The position numbers and the translations under genes are program-made. From Sphingobium herbicidovorans (lineage in GTDB: Bacteria > Pseudomonadota > Alphaproteobacteria > Sphingomonadales > Sphingomonadaceae), in assembly GCF_002080435.1 (NCBI RefSeq), contig NZ_CP020539.1, positions 894,001 through 958,000 on the forward strand: a stretch of 64,000 nucleotides of DNA. The letters run 5' to 3'. This document shows positions 8,647 to 17,689 of the stretch, piece after piece. Positions within the stretch are counted from its first letter, which is position 1; the number at the start of each line of letters is the position of its first letter. Below the pieces are notes generated by a model. The model was given only the letters and a program-made list of their open reading frames with translations. It searched no databases and was not told where the DNA came from.

Positions 8647-9867
8647 TCAGACAGCCAGCCTTTCGCCGGCGCGGGCCGGGACGATCACCGGATCGCCCAT
8701 GCGTTCGAATGCGGACAGGAAATTTCCGCCCATGAACAGATCGCGGCGGCGTGCCGACAGGCGATCGGCATGTTTTTCGAAAAATGCCTGATAATGGCCT
8801 GCCGGGTCGGCAAAGCCTTCAAAGTGCGGAAAGTCTGACGAGAACATCAACATGTCCTCGGGCAGTTGCTCCATGATCAGGTCCAGCGGATTGTCGCTGC
8901 CGCAATTGAGCGGCGTGCCGCGTATGTTGCGGCGGATATATTCGCTGGGCTTCATGGCATATTTCCATTTGCCCAGGAACAATTCGGCGGTTGGCGTAGC
9001 GCGTTCGTCAATGTCGTTGAGGACGAACGGCATCCAGCCGATGCCAAGTTCCGCTATCGTCACCGTGAGTTTCGGATGGCGCTCAAACAGTCCTGAAAAT
9101 ACCATCGCGTTGATATTCATCATCGCGGTGACATGACGAAAACCGCCGCCGAACTGCCGCAGCAGGGTGGGATCGGCCGCCATGTTGGACCAGCCCGGAT
9201 CGAAAGACATGCGCTCAAATCCGGTGTGCAGCATTGCGATCATGCCGCTGTCGGTAACCGCGCGCCAGAACGGATCCCAGTCCGGATGGACAATGGCCTT
9301 GCCCGCGACTGGCGCGCCGGGGATCAACACGATGCGGCTGCCGCGGCGGCGCATGCGCTTTAGTTCAGCGATCGCCCAATCCAGATCCTCATAATCGAGC
9401 GCAGTCACCGGCAAAAGGCGGCCGCCGCCTTCGTCGCAGGTGTCGGCCAGCCAGTCGTTGGCCGTGCGAATGGTTTCCTGTCGCAACCCCAGATCGTCGA
9501 TGAACGTCTGATATGTGATGCCCGACAGGCAGATGACATTTTGCAGGTCGATGCCCTGGCCATCCATCCATTTGAGCCGCGCCCTGGTATTGGCGACTTC
9601 CATCTGGTTCTTGCCTTCAAATTCGGCGCGGCGCCCTTTTTCATCCGCCTTCTCCTGCGCGAACAGGGTGAGGAGGCCTGGCGGCATAAGCTCTTGCATG
9701 GATGGACGACGTTCGTCGGGGATGGATCGCACCAGATCGCCGCAGATAACCTTGACCGCCAAAGCGCCGCCATCGAGTTCCGGCAACCGCTTCGCGAGAT
9801 CAGGATATTGATCGAGCCATTCCGGCCCCGGCTCAAAATGCGCGTCGACATCGATCACCAGACTCAT
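8647..9867 (-). CDS. Amidohydro_2 family metal-dependent hydrolase/decarboxylase
   Basis: This 406-residue TIM-barrel protein is of the amidohydrolase-2 group, which includes ACMSD, gamma-resorcylate decarboxylase and related C-C or C-O hydrolases. The N-terminus reads VIDVDAHFEPGPEW, a DxDxH variant of the first metal motif. HTGFERM in mid-protein and SSDFPHFEG near the C-terminus are the other family signatures, the last holding the catalytic aspartate. AAGGAGAG lies about 5 nt before the ATG at 9867; the ATG at 9891 lies before this site and was rejected. It is monocistronic and divergent from the receptor at 10288. Decarboxylation or hydrolysis of an aromatic acid is plausible; the substrate is not shown. 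Confidence 0.85.
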   Translation of the reverse strand: MSLVIDVDAHFEPGPEWLDQYPDLAKRLPELDGGALAVKVICGDLVRSIPDERRPSMQELMPPGLLTLFAQEKADEKGRRAEFEGKNQMEVANTRARLKWMDGQGIDLQNVICLSGITYQTFIDDLGLRQETIRTANDWLADTCDEGGGRLLPVTALDYEDLDWAIAELKRMRRRGSRIVLIPGAPVAGKAIVHPDWDPFWRAVTDSGMIAMLHTGFERMSFDPGWSNMAADPTLLRQFGGGFRHVTAMMNINAMVFSGLFERHPKLTVTIAELGIGWMPFVLNDIDERATPTAELFLGKWKYAMKPSEYIRRNIRGTPLNCGSDNPLDLIMEQLPEDMLMFSSDFPHFEGFADPAGHYQAFFEKHADRLSARRRDLFMGGNFLSAFERMGDPVIVPARAGERLAV

Positions 9868-10287
9868 CGCTCTCTCCTTTGAGAAGTCCACGTTGATTTG
9901 CGGATCTTGAAGCGGGAATGATTACGGGTTCGTGGAATGTATGTCCATATTGCCATGGGATATTCGTAATATGCCGCCAAGGCGGCAATGATCCCATTCT
10001 GCGCAGCATAACGCAAAATAGTCACCGCATTTGCGCCTGATGATGGCAATTTGCGCCGTTGAGAGGGAAATGCGGCTTTGACAAGGCTACGCATAAACGG
10101 CATGAATTATGCGCAGCCGTGATTTCTCAATATGCCAATCGGCAGCGGTTGAAGAGAGGGGTGGAATTCGCGATTGCGACAGACAGTCGATCTGCGTTCC
10201 CATGACTAGCGTTGCAAGGGCGCTGCCCCCCTATATCCAATAAGCATAAAAACCGGCGCAAAAGTCGGCATTCTTTGGGAGAGAGAC
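9868..10287. promoter_or_regulatory. 420-bp divergent regulatory gap
   Basis: No convincing gene is seen here. The stretch is AT-richer than its surroundings and holds a 16-bp perfect palindrome (TGCCGCCAAGGCGGCA, 9972-9987). A TTGACA at 10078-10083 could be a -35 box, although no good -10 follows. It should contain the promoters of the Amidohydro_2 gene and the receptor. GGGAGAGAGAC before 10288 is the receptor ribosome binding site. Confidence 0.5.
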
Positions 10288-12840
10288 ATGAAAACTATCG
10301 AATTACGCCATATCCTGCGTGGTGGCACCGCCTTGCTGTCTGGCATGGCCGCCATGACATTGCTGGCTCCGGTGGCATCGGCGCAGTCGGCCGAACAATC
10401 GGCCGAACCGGTCAGCATGGCCGAGATCATCGTGACGGCCAACCGCCGCGAGGAGCGCGGGCAGGATGTTCCAATCTCGATCACGGCCATTTCGCCCCAG
10501 CGGCTGGAGCAACAGGGCATCAACAAGGAGCAGGATCTGCAGGCCAGCGTCCCGTCGCTCGTCGTTGGTCCCAATGGTCAGGGTTCGCGCGATTCAAACT
10601 CTTTCACGCTGCGTGGCCAGGGCGCGACGTTTCAGGCTTCGCCGGGTGTCGTCGTCTATCTGAACGAAATCCCGCTGCCTTCCGGCATCACGCTCAGCCA
10701 GCAGGGCGGCCCCGGCAATTTCGTCGATCTTGAAAATATGCAGGTGCTTGCAGGCCCGCAGGGTACGCTGTTCGGCCGCAACACGACAGGAGGCGCGGTG
10801 TTGCTGGTCCCCAAGAAGCCCACTGACAGCTTCGGTGGCTGGGTGAAGGGCGAATATGGCAATTATGACCGCAAATATCTGGAAGGCGCAATCAACCTGC
10901 CGGTGAACGAGAAGCTCGCCGTGCGTGTGGTCGGCGCCTACCATGACCGCGACGGCTATACGCGTGACGTCGTGTGGAACAAGGATCGCGACAATGAGCA
11001 TTGGTATTCGGGCCGCGTCGGCATCCTGTTCAGGCCGACCGAAACCATCACCAACTATACCATGGTGTATGGTTCCTATTCGAAGAATAACGGCGCGGGC
11101 CTGATCCATCGCGGATTCAATATCGACAGTCCCGGCGGTTTGGCCGACCTTGGCCTGTGTGCAAATCTGCCGGTCGGCGTGGTGGGCGGTTATTCGTGCG
11201 ACGTCTATCGGGCGACCACGGCTCAGGCAGACGCGCTGGGGCCGCGCAAGACGGCCTTCTCAACGGATACGTTCAGCAAAACCGAAACCTGGGGCGTCAG
11301 CAACACGACCGACATCGAACTGTCGGACGAAATCACGCTGCGGAACATCGTCAGCTATCAGAAGATGAAGGTCGGCTATCGCTATGACGGCGACGCAACC
11401 GTGCTTCAGCAGCACGATGTGGACCCCGGCCGCTTGCCGGCTCCGGGCGTCGTGACGCTGCCGGGGACGAACTTTCCCGTCACCTATCTGAACAGCACGG
11501 GCGCGACCGAACTGCCGCGCGACAATCTGCGCGTATGGACAGAAGAATTGCAGTTGCAGGGCACCATGCTCGACGGCAATCTCAACTGGACGGTCGGCGG
11601 TTTCTATTATGACCAGCGACCGGACGGCCTCCAGGGTTCCCGCGCGGTCCTTTACTGCCCTGCTGTGACGACAGGTCTTTGCACGGCCTCGCAGTCGCAA
11701 TATGGCACAAGCACTGTGTCCAAGGCGCTGTACGGGCAGGCTACGCTTGATTTTGCCGCCCTGTCGCCCGCTCTGGACGGGCTGCGCCTGACCGGCGGCT
11801 ATCGTCAGACCTGGGACCATGTGTACGGATTTGCCACCCAGTTCAACTATACCAGCCCCAACCCCGGCCAGGTCCGTTGCGGCAAGGATAATCTGGACGT
11901 CCCTGAAGCCACGGCGGTCGAGGATTGCCGTTTTGAAGGATCGCAGCGCACCAGTTCGCCGTCCTGGCTGGTGGGTCTGGATTACAAGGTGTCGTCCAAC
12001 ATCCTGCTCTACGGCAAGGTCAGTCGCAGCTACAAGGCGGGCGGCTTCAACAACTATGCCGTCTATTTCGGCCAGGGCACCGATCCTGACACACGCACCT
12101 TCCTGCCGGAAAAGGTCACTTCCTATGAAATCGGCATGAAGTCCGATTTCCGCCTGGGATCAGTGCCCCTCCGGTTCAACATCGCTGGCTATTCGACGGA
12201 TTATAAGGGCATTCAGCGCGCGACTGGTGACTATAATCCGACGACAACGGCAGGTGGCGCGCGTACGCTCAATGCGGATGCCCGGATCAACGGCATAGAA
12301 ATCGAAACCTCGGTCCGTCCGTTCCCCGGCGTGGAGGTCGGCGGCAACTTCAGCTACACGGATGCCAAGTACAAGAAGTTCGACTATGTCACGCCCACCG
12401 GCGCGCTGGCCTGCAACGGCTTTGTTCCGGCGGGCGGCACGGCCGACGCCTCCTGTCTCGATTTCCAGTATGTCGCGCCGTACATCTGGAGCTTCCATGT
12501 GTCGGCCGAACAGCCGCTCGCCAACGACATGGGCACGCTGGCGCTGTATGCAAATTATTCGCATACTTCGAAGCAGAATACCGAAGCAGTGCAGCTTCCC
12601 AGCCAGCAGCCAGGTGCGGTACTTGAAGCCTTCGGTCTGCTGTCAGTTTCGCTGGACTGGCGCAAGGTGGGCGGATCAGGCTTCGATCTCGGTCTTTTCG
12701 CGACCAATCTTGTGAACAAGACCTATCGCATCTCGAATGCGGACGTCTATCAGGCTGGTGGCCTGCTGTACTGGGCGACGCTCTATGGCGAACCGCGCAT
12801 GTATGGCCTGCGCGTCAAATATACTTTCGGCGGGGGTTGA
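10288..12840 (+). CDS. TonB-dependent receptor 1
   Basis: This is an 850-residue outer-membrane active transporter. A signal peptide (cleavage after ASA, about residue 32) is followed by AEIIVTANRREER, the TonB-box-like start typical of sphingomonad receptors. Next come the plug domain with PQGTLFGRNTTGGAV and the large beta-barrel, ending in an alternating strand ...GLRVKYTFGGG. It is closely similar along its length to the receptor at 17690 (for example GGPGxFVDLENxQVLxGPQG and the later GNYD and NNGAG segments), so the two are paralogues. GGGAGAGAG precedes the ATG. The neighbouring VOC, MFS and esterase genes suggest import of an organic substrate rather than iron. Confidence 0.93.
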   Translation: MKTIELRHILRGGTALLSGMAAMTLLAPVASAQSAEQSAEPVSMAEIIVTANRREERGQDVPISITAISPQRLEQQGINKEQDLQASVPSLVVGPNGQGSRDSNSFTLRGQGATFQASPGVVVYLNEIPLPSGITLSQQGGPGNFVDLENMQVLAGPQGTLFGRNTTGGAVLLVPKKPTDSFGGWVKGEYGNYDRKYLEGAINLPVNEKLAVRVVGAYHDRDGYTRDVVWNKDRDNEHWYSGRVGILFRPTETITNYTMVYGSYSKNNGAGLIHRGFNIDSPGGLADLGLCANLPVGVVGGYSCDVYRATTAQADALGPRKTAFSTDTFSKTETWGVSNTTDIELSDEITLRNIVSYQKMKVGYRYDGDATVLQQHDVDPGRLPAPGVVTLPGTNFPVTYLNSTGATELPRDNLRVWTEELQLQGTMLDGNLNWTVGGFYYDQRPDGLQGSRAVLYCPAVTTGLCTASQSQYGTSTVSKALYGQATLDFAALSPALDGLRLTGGYRQTWDHVYGFATQFNYTSPNPGQVRCGKDNLDVPEATAVEDCRFEGSQRTSSPSWLVGLDYKVSSNILLYGKVSRSYKAGGFNNYAVYFGQGTDPDTRTFLPEKVTSYEIGMKSDFRLGSVPLRFNIAGYSTDYKGIQRATGDYNPTTTAGGARTLNADARINGIEIETSVRPFPGVEVGGNFSYTDAKYKKFDYVTPTGALACNGFVPAGGTADASCLDFQYVAPYIWSFHVSAEQPLANDMGTLALYANYSHTSKQNTEAVQLPSQQPGAVLEAFGLLSVSLDWRKVGGSGFDLGLFATNLVNKTYRISNADVYQAGGLLYWATLYGEPRMYGLRVKYTFGGG

Positions 12841-12878
12841 TGAGCCGACCGGACAGCTCGCCTGCCCGGTATCGTAAA

Positions 12879-12914
12879 GGAAGGCCGGTGGCTGCGCGAG
12901 CCATCGGCCTTTCT
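12879..12914 (+). terminator. Rho-independent terminator of receptor 1
   Basis: GAAGGCCGGTGGCT pairs with AGCCATCGGCCTTTC around GCGCG, with one mismatch, 40 bp after the receptor stop. It is followed by a T-rich tail. Confidence 0.7.
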
Positions 12915-13107
12915 GATTATGCGGCGGGAGGAATCTTCCGCTTCCCCCACGAATGCACCTGACGTTGTTAATTCCCGCTTGCGTCGAATCCCTGCGCATT
13001 TCAGAACTGAACCCGGAATAGCGATAGCAGAAACAGAAAATCGATTCGGGTTCGAACGACGCATTGCAGGTGCAGATGCAGCCATTTGGTTCGCTGGTTA
13101 GGATGAC

Positions 13108-13566
13108 ATGATCAAGAGCTTTCCCCATTTCGGCATTTATGTCGCCGACATCGCGCTGGCGACGCGCTTCTATGTCGACGGGCTTGGCTTTGAACCGCAG
13201 GAAAGTGGAAGCAGCGATGCGCCGGGGCCATTGCTGGAAATACCCGGCGCTACGGTCCGCACACAGTTCATCCGGCACGAACAGGGCATGCGGATGGAAT
13301 TGTGGACGGTCGAGAATCGCGTGCCCGCTGGCGTGGCTGATCCTCGCCCGGCCAACCTGCCGGGGCGTGTGCATCTGTGCTTTGTGGTGGACGATCTGGA
13401 ACAGGTAGCCGCCCGCATTGTGGAATTTGGCGGGAGCAGGCTGGACGCGACATTGTCGGATCTGGGCTATGGAAAACTCATGTTTTGCGCGGACCCGGAT
13501 GGAACGCGAATAGAACTGGTCCAGATGACAAGCCAATGGTCTGGTGGCGCTTCGGAACAAGGCTGA
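13108..13566 (+). CDS. VOC family protein
   Basis: This 152-residue glyoxalase-fold protein shows both halves of the fold: HFGIYVADIALATRFYVD at the N-terminus and GRVHLCFVVDDLE in the middle. It closes with CADPDGTRIELVQM, which carries the conserved glutamate. It differs from the VOC proteins at 1642 and 20300 in the first strand and in the inter-domain part. It lies after the receptor terminator and 35 bp before the MFS gene, so it probably starts the VOC-MFS-esterase operon. Its role is unknown; epimerase, lyase or extradiol-type chemistry are all possible for the fold. Confidence 0.83.
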   Translation: MIKSFPHFGIYVADIALATRFYVDGLGFEPQESGSSDAPGPLLEIPGATVRTQFIRHEQGMRMELWTVENRVPAGVADPRPANLPGRVHLCFVVDDLEQVAARIVEFGGSRLDATLSDLGYGKLMFCADPDGTRIELVQMTSQWSGGASEQG

Positions 13567-13601
13567 AACGCGCCCTCGCCAGGCGCAGCAGGAGACGGTG
13601 A

Positions 13602-14858
13602 ATGAATGGCATGACAGGAGCAGCCGTTGCCGGCTCTGCGGGCGGTGGCGATGTCGGACGGGCGCGGATGATGGTTTTCCGCGCCTTTCTGGCGCAGAAT
13701 GTGGCCGTGGGATCCGCATTTGGCGGGTTTGGCGTTTCCGTCCTGCCGCTACAGCAAATGTATGGCGCCAGTCGCGGGACCACGACCCTGGCCCTGGCGC
13801 TGTGCGTGCTCGTGCTTGGCCTTGTCAGTCCGCTTGTCGCCACGCTGATCGGGCGCATCGGACTGCGTTGGACGATGATGATCGGCACCTTGATTTCAGG
13901 CGCGGGATACGCGCTTCTGGCGATCGCGCCCAGCATGCCGATAGTGCTGCTGCTATACGCCCTGCCGATCGGTGTCGGCCTGGCCATGTTTGGCCCATTT
14001 CCCTCCAGCGTGCTTGCCAGCAACTGGTTCCGGCACAATCCCGGACCGGCGCTGGGCGTGGCCAACATGCCGTTGTTCGTCGCCCTGTTGCCGATGGTCG
14101 GGCTGATCCTGATCCGCGATCACGGGCTGGTCGCTTTCTATCTGACGCTGGCGGGCCTGCATGTGGCGTTGTTGCCCATCATCCTGGGTGTGTCGGATGC
14201 GCCTGAGGGCGCGGCAGGTCAGCCGGGCGAAGGGCACGGCCATGGCGGCGGCGCAATGGCGCCCGCGCGAACCCTGCTGCGCAGCCCCGCCTTTTGGGTG
14301 ATGTGCCTGGGCGCAGGTTATCTGAACGCCGTGGGCATTACCGGCGTTTCGCATCTGGTTGCCTTCCTTGCCGAGCGCGGCGTGGCGGCGAGCGCGGCGG
14401 CGGGCCTGCTGTCCATCATGGGTGCAGCAGCGGTGATCGGTTCGCTTGCCATCGGCTTTCTTTGTGGACGGTTCGGTGCGCCCATTGCCCTGGCGATGAT
14501 TGCGGCCGGATTGGCTGTCAGCTGGCTGGCGCTGCTGGGTACGACTTCCTTCCCCCTGATGGCGCTGTCGACGTTGATGCTGGGCGCGGGCGGGGCGGGC
14601 GTCTTTCCTGCGGTGAACATGTTGTCTGCCCGTCTGTTCGGCCAGGCATCCCTGGCCCGCGCCATCGGCCTGTTCGGTCTCGTGACGTTGCCGCTGACCT
14701 TTTTCCTGCCGCCGCTGGCAGGCGTGCTGCGCGACATGGTGGATGGTTACCTGCCCGTGGTCATGATCATCATCGGCGGCTGCATCCTCATGATGCTCAT
14801 CTTCCTGGCACTCGCGCGCTCTGGACGGCAGGTGAATGCGCGGGCCGTGCCTGTCTGA
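13602..14858 (+). CDS. MFS transporter
   Basis: This 418-residue major-facilitator carrier has about 12 hydrophobic segments and a polar central loop (GQPGEGHGHGGGAM) between the two six-helix halves. The first half keeps a GRIGLRWTMM loop that matches the MFS motif-A region. It belongs to the general MFS_1 group, near monocarboxylate-type carriers by overall look. It is placed between VOC and esterase genes with short gaps (35 and 17 bp), so the three are probably co-transcribed. It likely moves the product of receptor uptake or the carboxylate released by the esterase across the inner membrane. Confidence 0.87.
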   Translation: MNGMTGAAVAGSAGGGDVGRARMMVFRAFLAQNVAVGSAFGGFGVSVLPLQQMYGASRGTTTLALALCVLVLGLVSPLVATLIGRIGLRWTMMIGTLISGAGYALLAIAPSMPIVLLLYALPIGVGLAMFGPFPSSVLASNWFRHNPGPALGVANMPLFVALLPMVGLILIRDHGLVAFYLTLAGLHVALLPIILGVSDAPEGAAGQPGEGHGHGGGAMAPARTLLRSPAFWVMCLGAGYLNAVGITGVSHLVAFLAERGVAASAAAGLLSIMGAAAVIGSLAIGFLCGRFGAPIALAMIAAGLAVSWLALLGTTSFPLMALSTLMLGAGGAGVFPAVNMLSARLFGQASLARAIGLFGLVTLPLTFFLPPLAGVLRDMVDGYLPVVMIIIGGCILMMLIFLALARSGRQVNARAVPV

Positions 14859-14875
14859 TCGCCGGAGCGGACGTC

Positions 14876-15874
14876 ATGACCTATCAGATCGACGCAGATG
14901 GATCGGTTCGGCTGGGCGGGGCGATCGTGCCGGTGCCGCGGACAGTGAGCGCAGAGGCGCAGCAATTCCTCGCGACGCCGCCCTGGGTGCAGCCCCCTGA
15001 TCCAGAAGCGGAACGGCTGCCCATGTGGGCGCTTCGCGACTTTGTGGACGAACAGATGAGGCTGGGCGGGGAAGCAGCGCTCCAGCAATATCCCGTCGAG
15101 GTGCAGGAAATCGAGATTGCGGGCGTGCGTTGCCACATGGTGAAGCCGCATGACATGCCGGAGGAAAATAAGGGCCTGACCCTGATGAACCTGCATGGCG
15201 GGGGATTTGTGATGGGATCGGGATCTCTCGTCGAAGCGATCCCGATCGCCCATCAGGCCAAAGTCGCGGTGATCGCCGTGGACTATCGGCTCGCGCCCGA
15301 ACATCCCTATCCGGCGGCGGTCGATGATGTGGTCGCCGTCTATCGCACAATGCTGGACTATCATCTTTCCGATCAGATCGGCATCTACGGCACATCGGCG
15401 GGCGGCTTCCTGACCGGTCAGACGATCATGCGGCTGGAGCGCGAAGGCCTGCCGTTGCCCGCATGCTGCGGCATCTTTACCGCTGGCGGTGACCTGAGCG
15501 ATCTGGGCGATACGGCCAGGATCTTTACGCTGATGGGTTTCTGGGGCGATCTGGTCCTGCCCAGCGATCATGAGATCAGCGAGATACGCGCCTATCTGGG
15601 CGGGGCGGACCCGAAAAGCCCGGAAGTGTCACCGATCCATGGCGACCTTTCCCGTTTCCCGCCGACACTGCTGATGAGCGGCACGCGCGATGCGGTTTTG
15701 AGCGCCACGGCGAACTTTCACCGCGCCCTGCGCCGTGCTGGCGCGCAGGCCGACCTGTTCGTGTTCGAAGCGATGCCGCATGCGCACTGGTATATGCTTC
15801 ACCTGCCCGAAGCGAGGGAAGCCATCAGCGCGATGAGCGAACATTTTCTGCGCCACCTGCGCCCGAACGGCTGA
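14876..15874 (+). CDS. Alpha/beta hydrolase, hormone-sensitive-lipase type esterase
   Basis: This 332-residue esterase of the HSL (family IV) group has the oxyanion motif HGGG at 107-110 and the nucleophile S174 in GTSAGG. The acid is probably D272 (SGTRDAV) and the base H302 or H304 (PHAHW). YRLAPEHPYPAA after the oxyanion motif is typical of the family. The ATG at 14876 follows CGGAGCGG and lies 17 bp after the MFS stop. The open frame extends far upstream inside the MFS gene, but that part is out of frame with it and reads as non-coding. It hydrolyses an ester of a small or medium acid; the natural substrate is unknown. Confidence 0.88.
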   Translation: MTYQIDADGSVRLGGAIVPVPRTVSAEAQQFLATPPWVQPPDPEAERLPMWALRDFVDEQMRLGGEAALQQYPVEVQEIEIAGVRCHMVKPHDMPEENKGLTLMNLHGGGFVMGSGSLVEAIPIAHQAKVAVIAVDYRLAPEHPYPAAVDDVVAVYRTMLDYHLSDQIGIYGTSAGGFLTGQTIMRLEREGLPLPACCGIFTAGGDLSDLGDTARIFTLMGFWGDLVLPSDHEISEIRAYLGGADPKSPEVSPIHGDLSRFPPTLLMSGTRDAVLSATANFHRALRRAGAQADLFVFEAMPHAHWYMLHLPEAREAISAMSEHFLRHLRPNG

Positions 15875-15895
15875 AGCTGCGGGCAGGCCGGTCGA

Positions 15896-16576
15896 TCACC
15901 GGTCTCCCTGCTGATCGCGGTCCATCTGTTCCAGAAAGCGCGCGACCCGCGCGTCGGCGATGCCGATCCCACGAGCGCAAAAGACTATCGCTTCGCGCAG
16001 GGTGAGATCATCATCCTCGTCATAGGGGATGGCGATCCGGTCATGGCAGCGGGCCATCATCATCATCGTGCTGACATTTTCTATAAAGGCCGCCGCGTTG
16101 GTCGCCGAAATCATCTGCCCGGTAATGCCGCCGTCCGCGCGCGCTGCTTCCAGCGCCTTTTCCAGGTCCGGGCGGGCCAGACGGAGGGCGCGGCGATACA
16201 CCAGGCGCGCATAGCCGCCGTCAGCGGCAAGGCTGCCCACGACCATGCGCATCCCTTCGGCATTGGGAGCACCCATTCCAAGCATCGCATAGCTGATCGT
16301 TCGGCGGAGAACCTCCAGCAATCCTTCTGTACTCGGTTCGGCTGCGCCGTGCGAACGGAAGGTGGCGTTCTGGTCGGCGATGACTTCCCGTAGCACGGCA
16401 CGATAAATATGTGTCTTGCTGGGGAAATGACGGAACAGCAGCGCTTCGGAAATGCCTGCCGCGCGCGCAATCTGCTGGGTGCGCGCGCCTTCCATCCCAT
16501 GACGGGCGAAAACCGCCTTTGCCGCCGCAATGATGGAGGCGCGACGACCGGCGCTGGAAAGGCGGGTGGCTGACAT
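15896..16576 (-). CDS. TetR/AcrR family regulator
   Basis: This 226-residue repressor-type protein has the N-terminal TetR helix-turn-helix at residues 33-52 (TQQIARAAGISEALLFRHFP) and a helical ligand domain that includes the methionine run FIENVSTMMMMAR. It converges on the esterase operon 21 bp away. A short inverted repeat, CGCTT-GGC-AAGCG at 16634-16646, lies upstream and could be its operator. The target is unknown; the VOC-MFS-esterase operon or its own gene are the nearest candidates. Confidence 0.88.
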   Translation of the reverse strand: MSATRLSSAGRRASIIAAAKAVFARHGMEGARTQQIARAAGISEALLFRHFPSKTHIYRAVLREVIADQNATFRSHGAAEPSTEGLLEVLRRTISYAMLGMGAPNAEGMRMVVGSLAADGGYARLVYRRALRLARPDLEKALEAARADGGITGQMISATNAAAFIENVSTMMMMARCHDRIAIPYDEDDDLTLREAIVFCARGIGIADARVARFLEQMDRDQQGDR

Positions 16577-16633
16577 CGGCTGGAATATAACTCCGGGATA
16601 GGGCGGGACAGGGTCATTCGCCGTACATGCGAA

Positions 16634-16646
16634 CGCTTGGCAAGCG
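16634..16646. promoter_or_regulatory. Candidate operator (short inverted repeat)
   Basis: CGCTT and AAGCG surround a 3-nt centre between two minus-strand TetR genes. The size fits a TetR operator core, but the arms are short. Confidence 0.25.
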
Positions 16647-16738
16647 AAGGACGGCAGTTTAGGGATTCGTGTCCGGGAAACAAGGCGCGCGCTCGTCGGG
16701 TGGGGCAGCGCGCTATGTGAAACACGTCCCCATCGCCG

Positions 16739-17443
16739 TCATTCAGCGGGCTGCGGCCTGTTTTCCAAGGCGCGGATGAACTCTCCGAGCAGCATCTTCT
16801 GCCGTTCGATCAAGGCAGGGGACAATGGATCGACGCCCGACAATTGCCGCGCCAGCGGGGCGGCCCAGAAATAGCCGAACAGGAGGTTGAAGATGGCGAT
16901 GATCTGCAACGTCAGGTCTTCGGTCGATGGTTCGAACGCCGTCGTCCGGGTCAGGCGGCGTCCATAGTCGGCAAGCCGCTCGACCCAGGCCATGCCGATT
17001 TCGTCCCGATCCGTGGGCGGCGACAGCAGGGAGCGGATCAGCAGCATCGGTACGTTGGGATGCTGCGCCAACACATCGACCATCTTGCCCGCCAGAACAG
17101 GAAAGGACGCGTCTTGCGGCGATTGGTCGATCGTCGCTTCCATTTCGTCCGCCAGCGGTTGCAGGGCCCTTTGGAGAACGCAGCGGTACAGCGCATCCTT
17201 GCTTTCGAAATGCTTGTAGAGCCCGGGCTGCTGGATGCTGGCCGCTGCGGCTATGTCGCGTAGCGCGGTCGCTTCGTAGCCTTGCTGAGCAAATAACAGC
17301 TCGGCGGTATCGAGCAACATGTCGGCGGTCCTTTGGCCTTTGCTCGTCCGTGGGGAAGAAGGTTCGCTGATGGTTCGCTGAACGGGTCCGGTCATGGGCG
17401 TACCGTAACGGGAGGCCCCGGCTTTGGCCATATCCCCTTGCAT
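16739..17443 (-). CDS. TetR/AcrR family regulator
   Basis: This is a protein of about 234 residues with a TetR helix-turn-helix at roughly 60-81 (LRDIAAAASIQQPGLYKHFE) after a variable, Ser/Pro-rich N-terminus, and a helical C-terminal domain. Several ATG codons are in frame. 17443 was chosen because CAGGGAAAG precedes it, while 17431 and 17392 remain possible. A perfect 14-bp palindrome lies 62 bp upstream, between this gene and receptor 2, so it is a good candidate for autoregulation and for control of the divergent receptor. Confidence 0.83.
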   Translation of the reverse strand: MQGDMAKAGASRYGTPMTGPVQRTISEPSSPRTSKGQRTADMLLDTAELLFAQQGYEATALRDIAAAASIQQPGLYKHFESKDALYRCVLQRALQPLADEMEATIDQSPQDASFPVLAGKMVDVLAQHPNVPMLLIRSLLSPPTDRDEIGMAWVERLADYGRRLTRTTAFEPSTEDLTLQIIAIFNLLFGYFWAAPLARQLSGVDPLSPALIERQKMLLGEFIRALENRPQPAE

Positions 17444-17505
17444 CGCGCTTTCCCTGCGATCCGGCTCCCTGCGATCGGGCATTCGAAACGCAATGCGATG
17501 GTTGC

Positions 17506-17519
17506 TCCGCATATGCGGA
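17506..17519. promoter_or_regulatory. 14-bp perfect palindrome, candidate TetR operator
   Basis: TCCGCATATGCGGA is fully self-complementary. It lies in the divergent region between the TetR gene (start 17443) and TonB receptor 2 (start 17690). Confidence 0.45.
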
Positions 17520-17689
17520 ATAGATCGGATGACATGCATGGAGACCCAGCTGTTGTGGCATGATCCGCCTACGCGAAAGCGTATGGGAGGGTGAAGGGGC
17601 TAATAAACCGGGCGGATCAACCGCCAGAACCTCCGGACCCGATCTTCAAACAAAATTTAAAGCTCATTCATAAATGAGGAGGAGAGAGG

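Noticed and set aside
12676..13719. 347-residue minus-strand frame
   Set aside because: Overlaps the receptor end, the VOC gene and the MFS start on the other strand; no motif.
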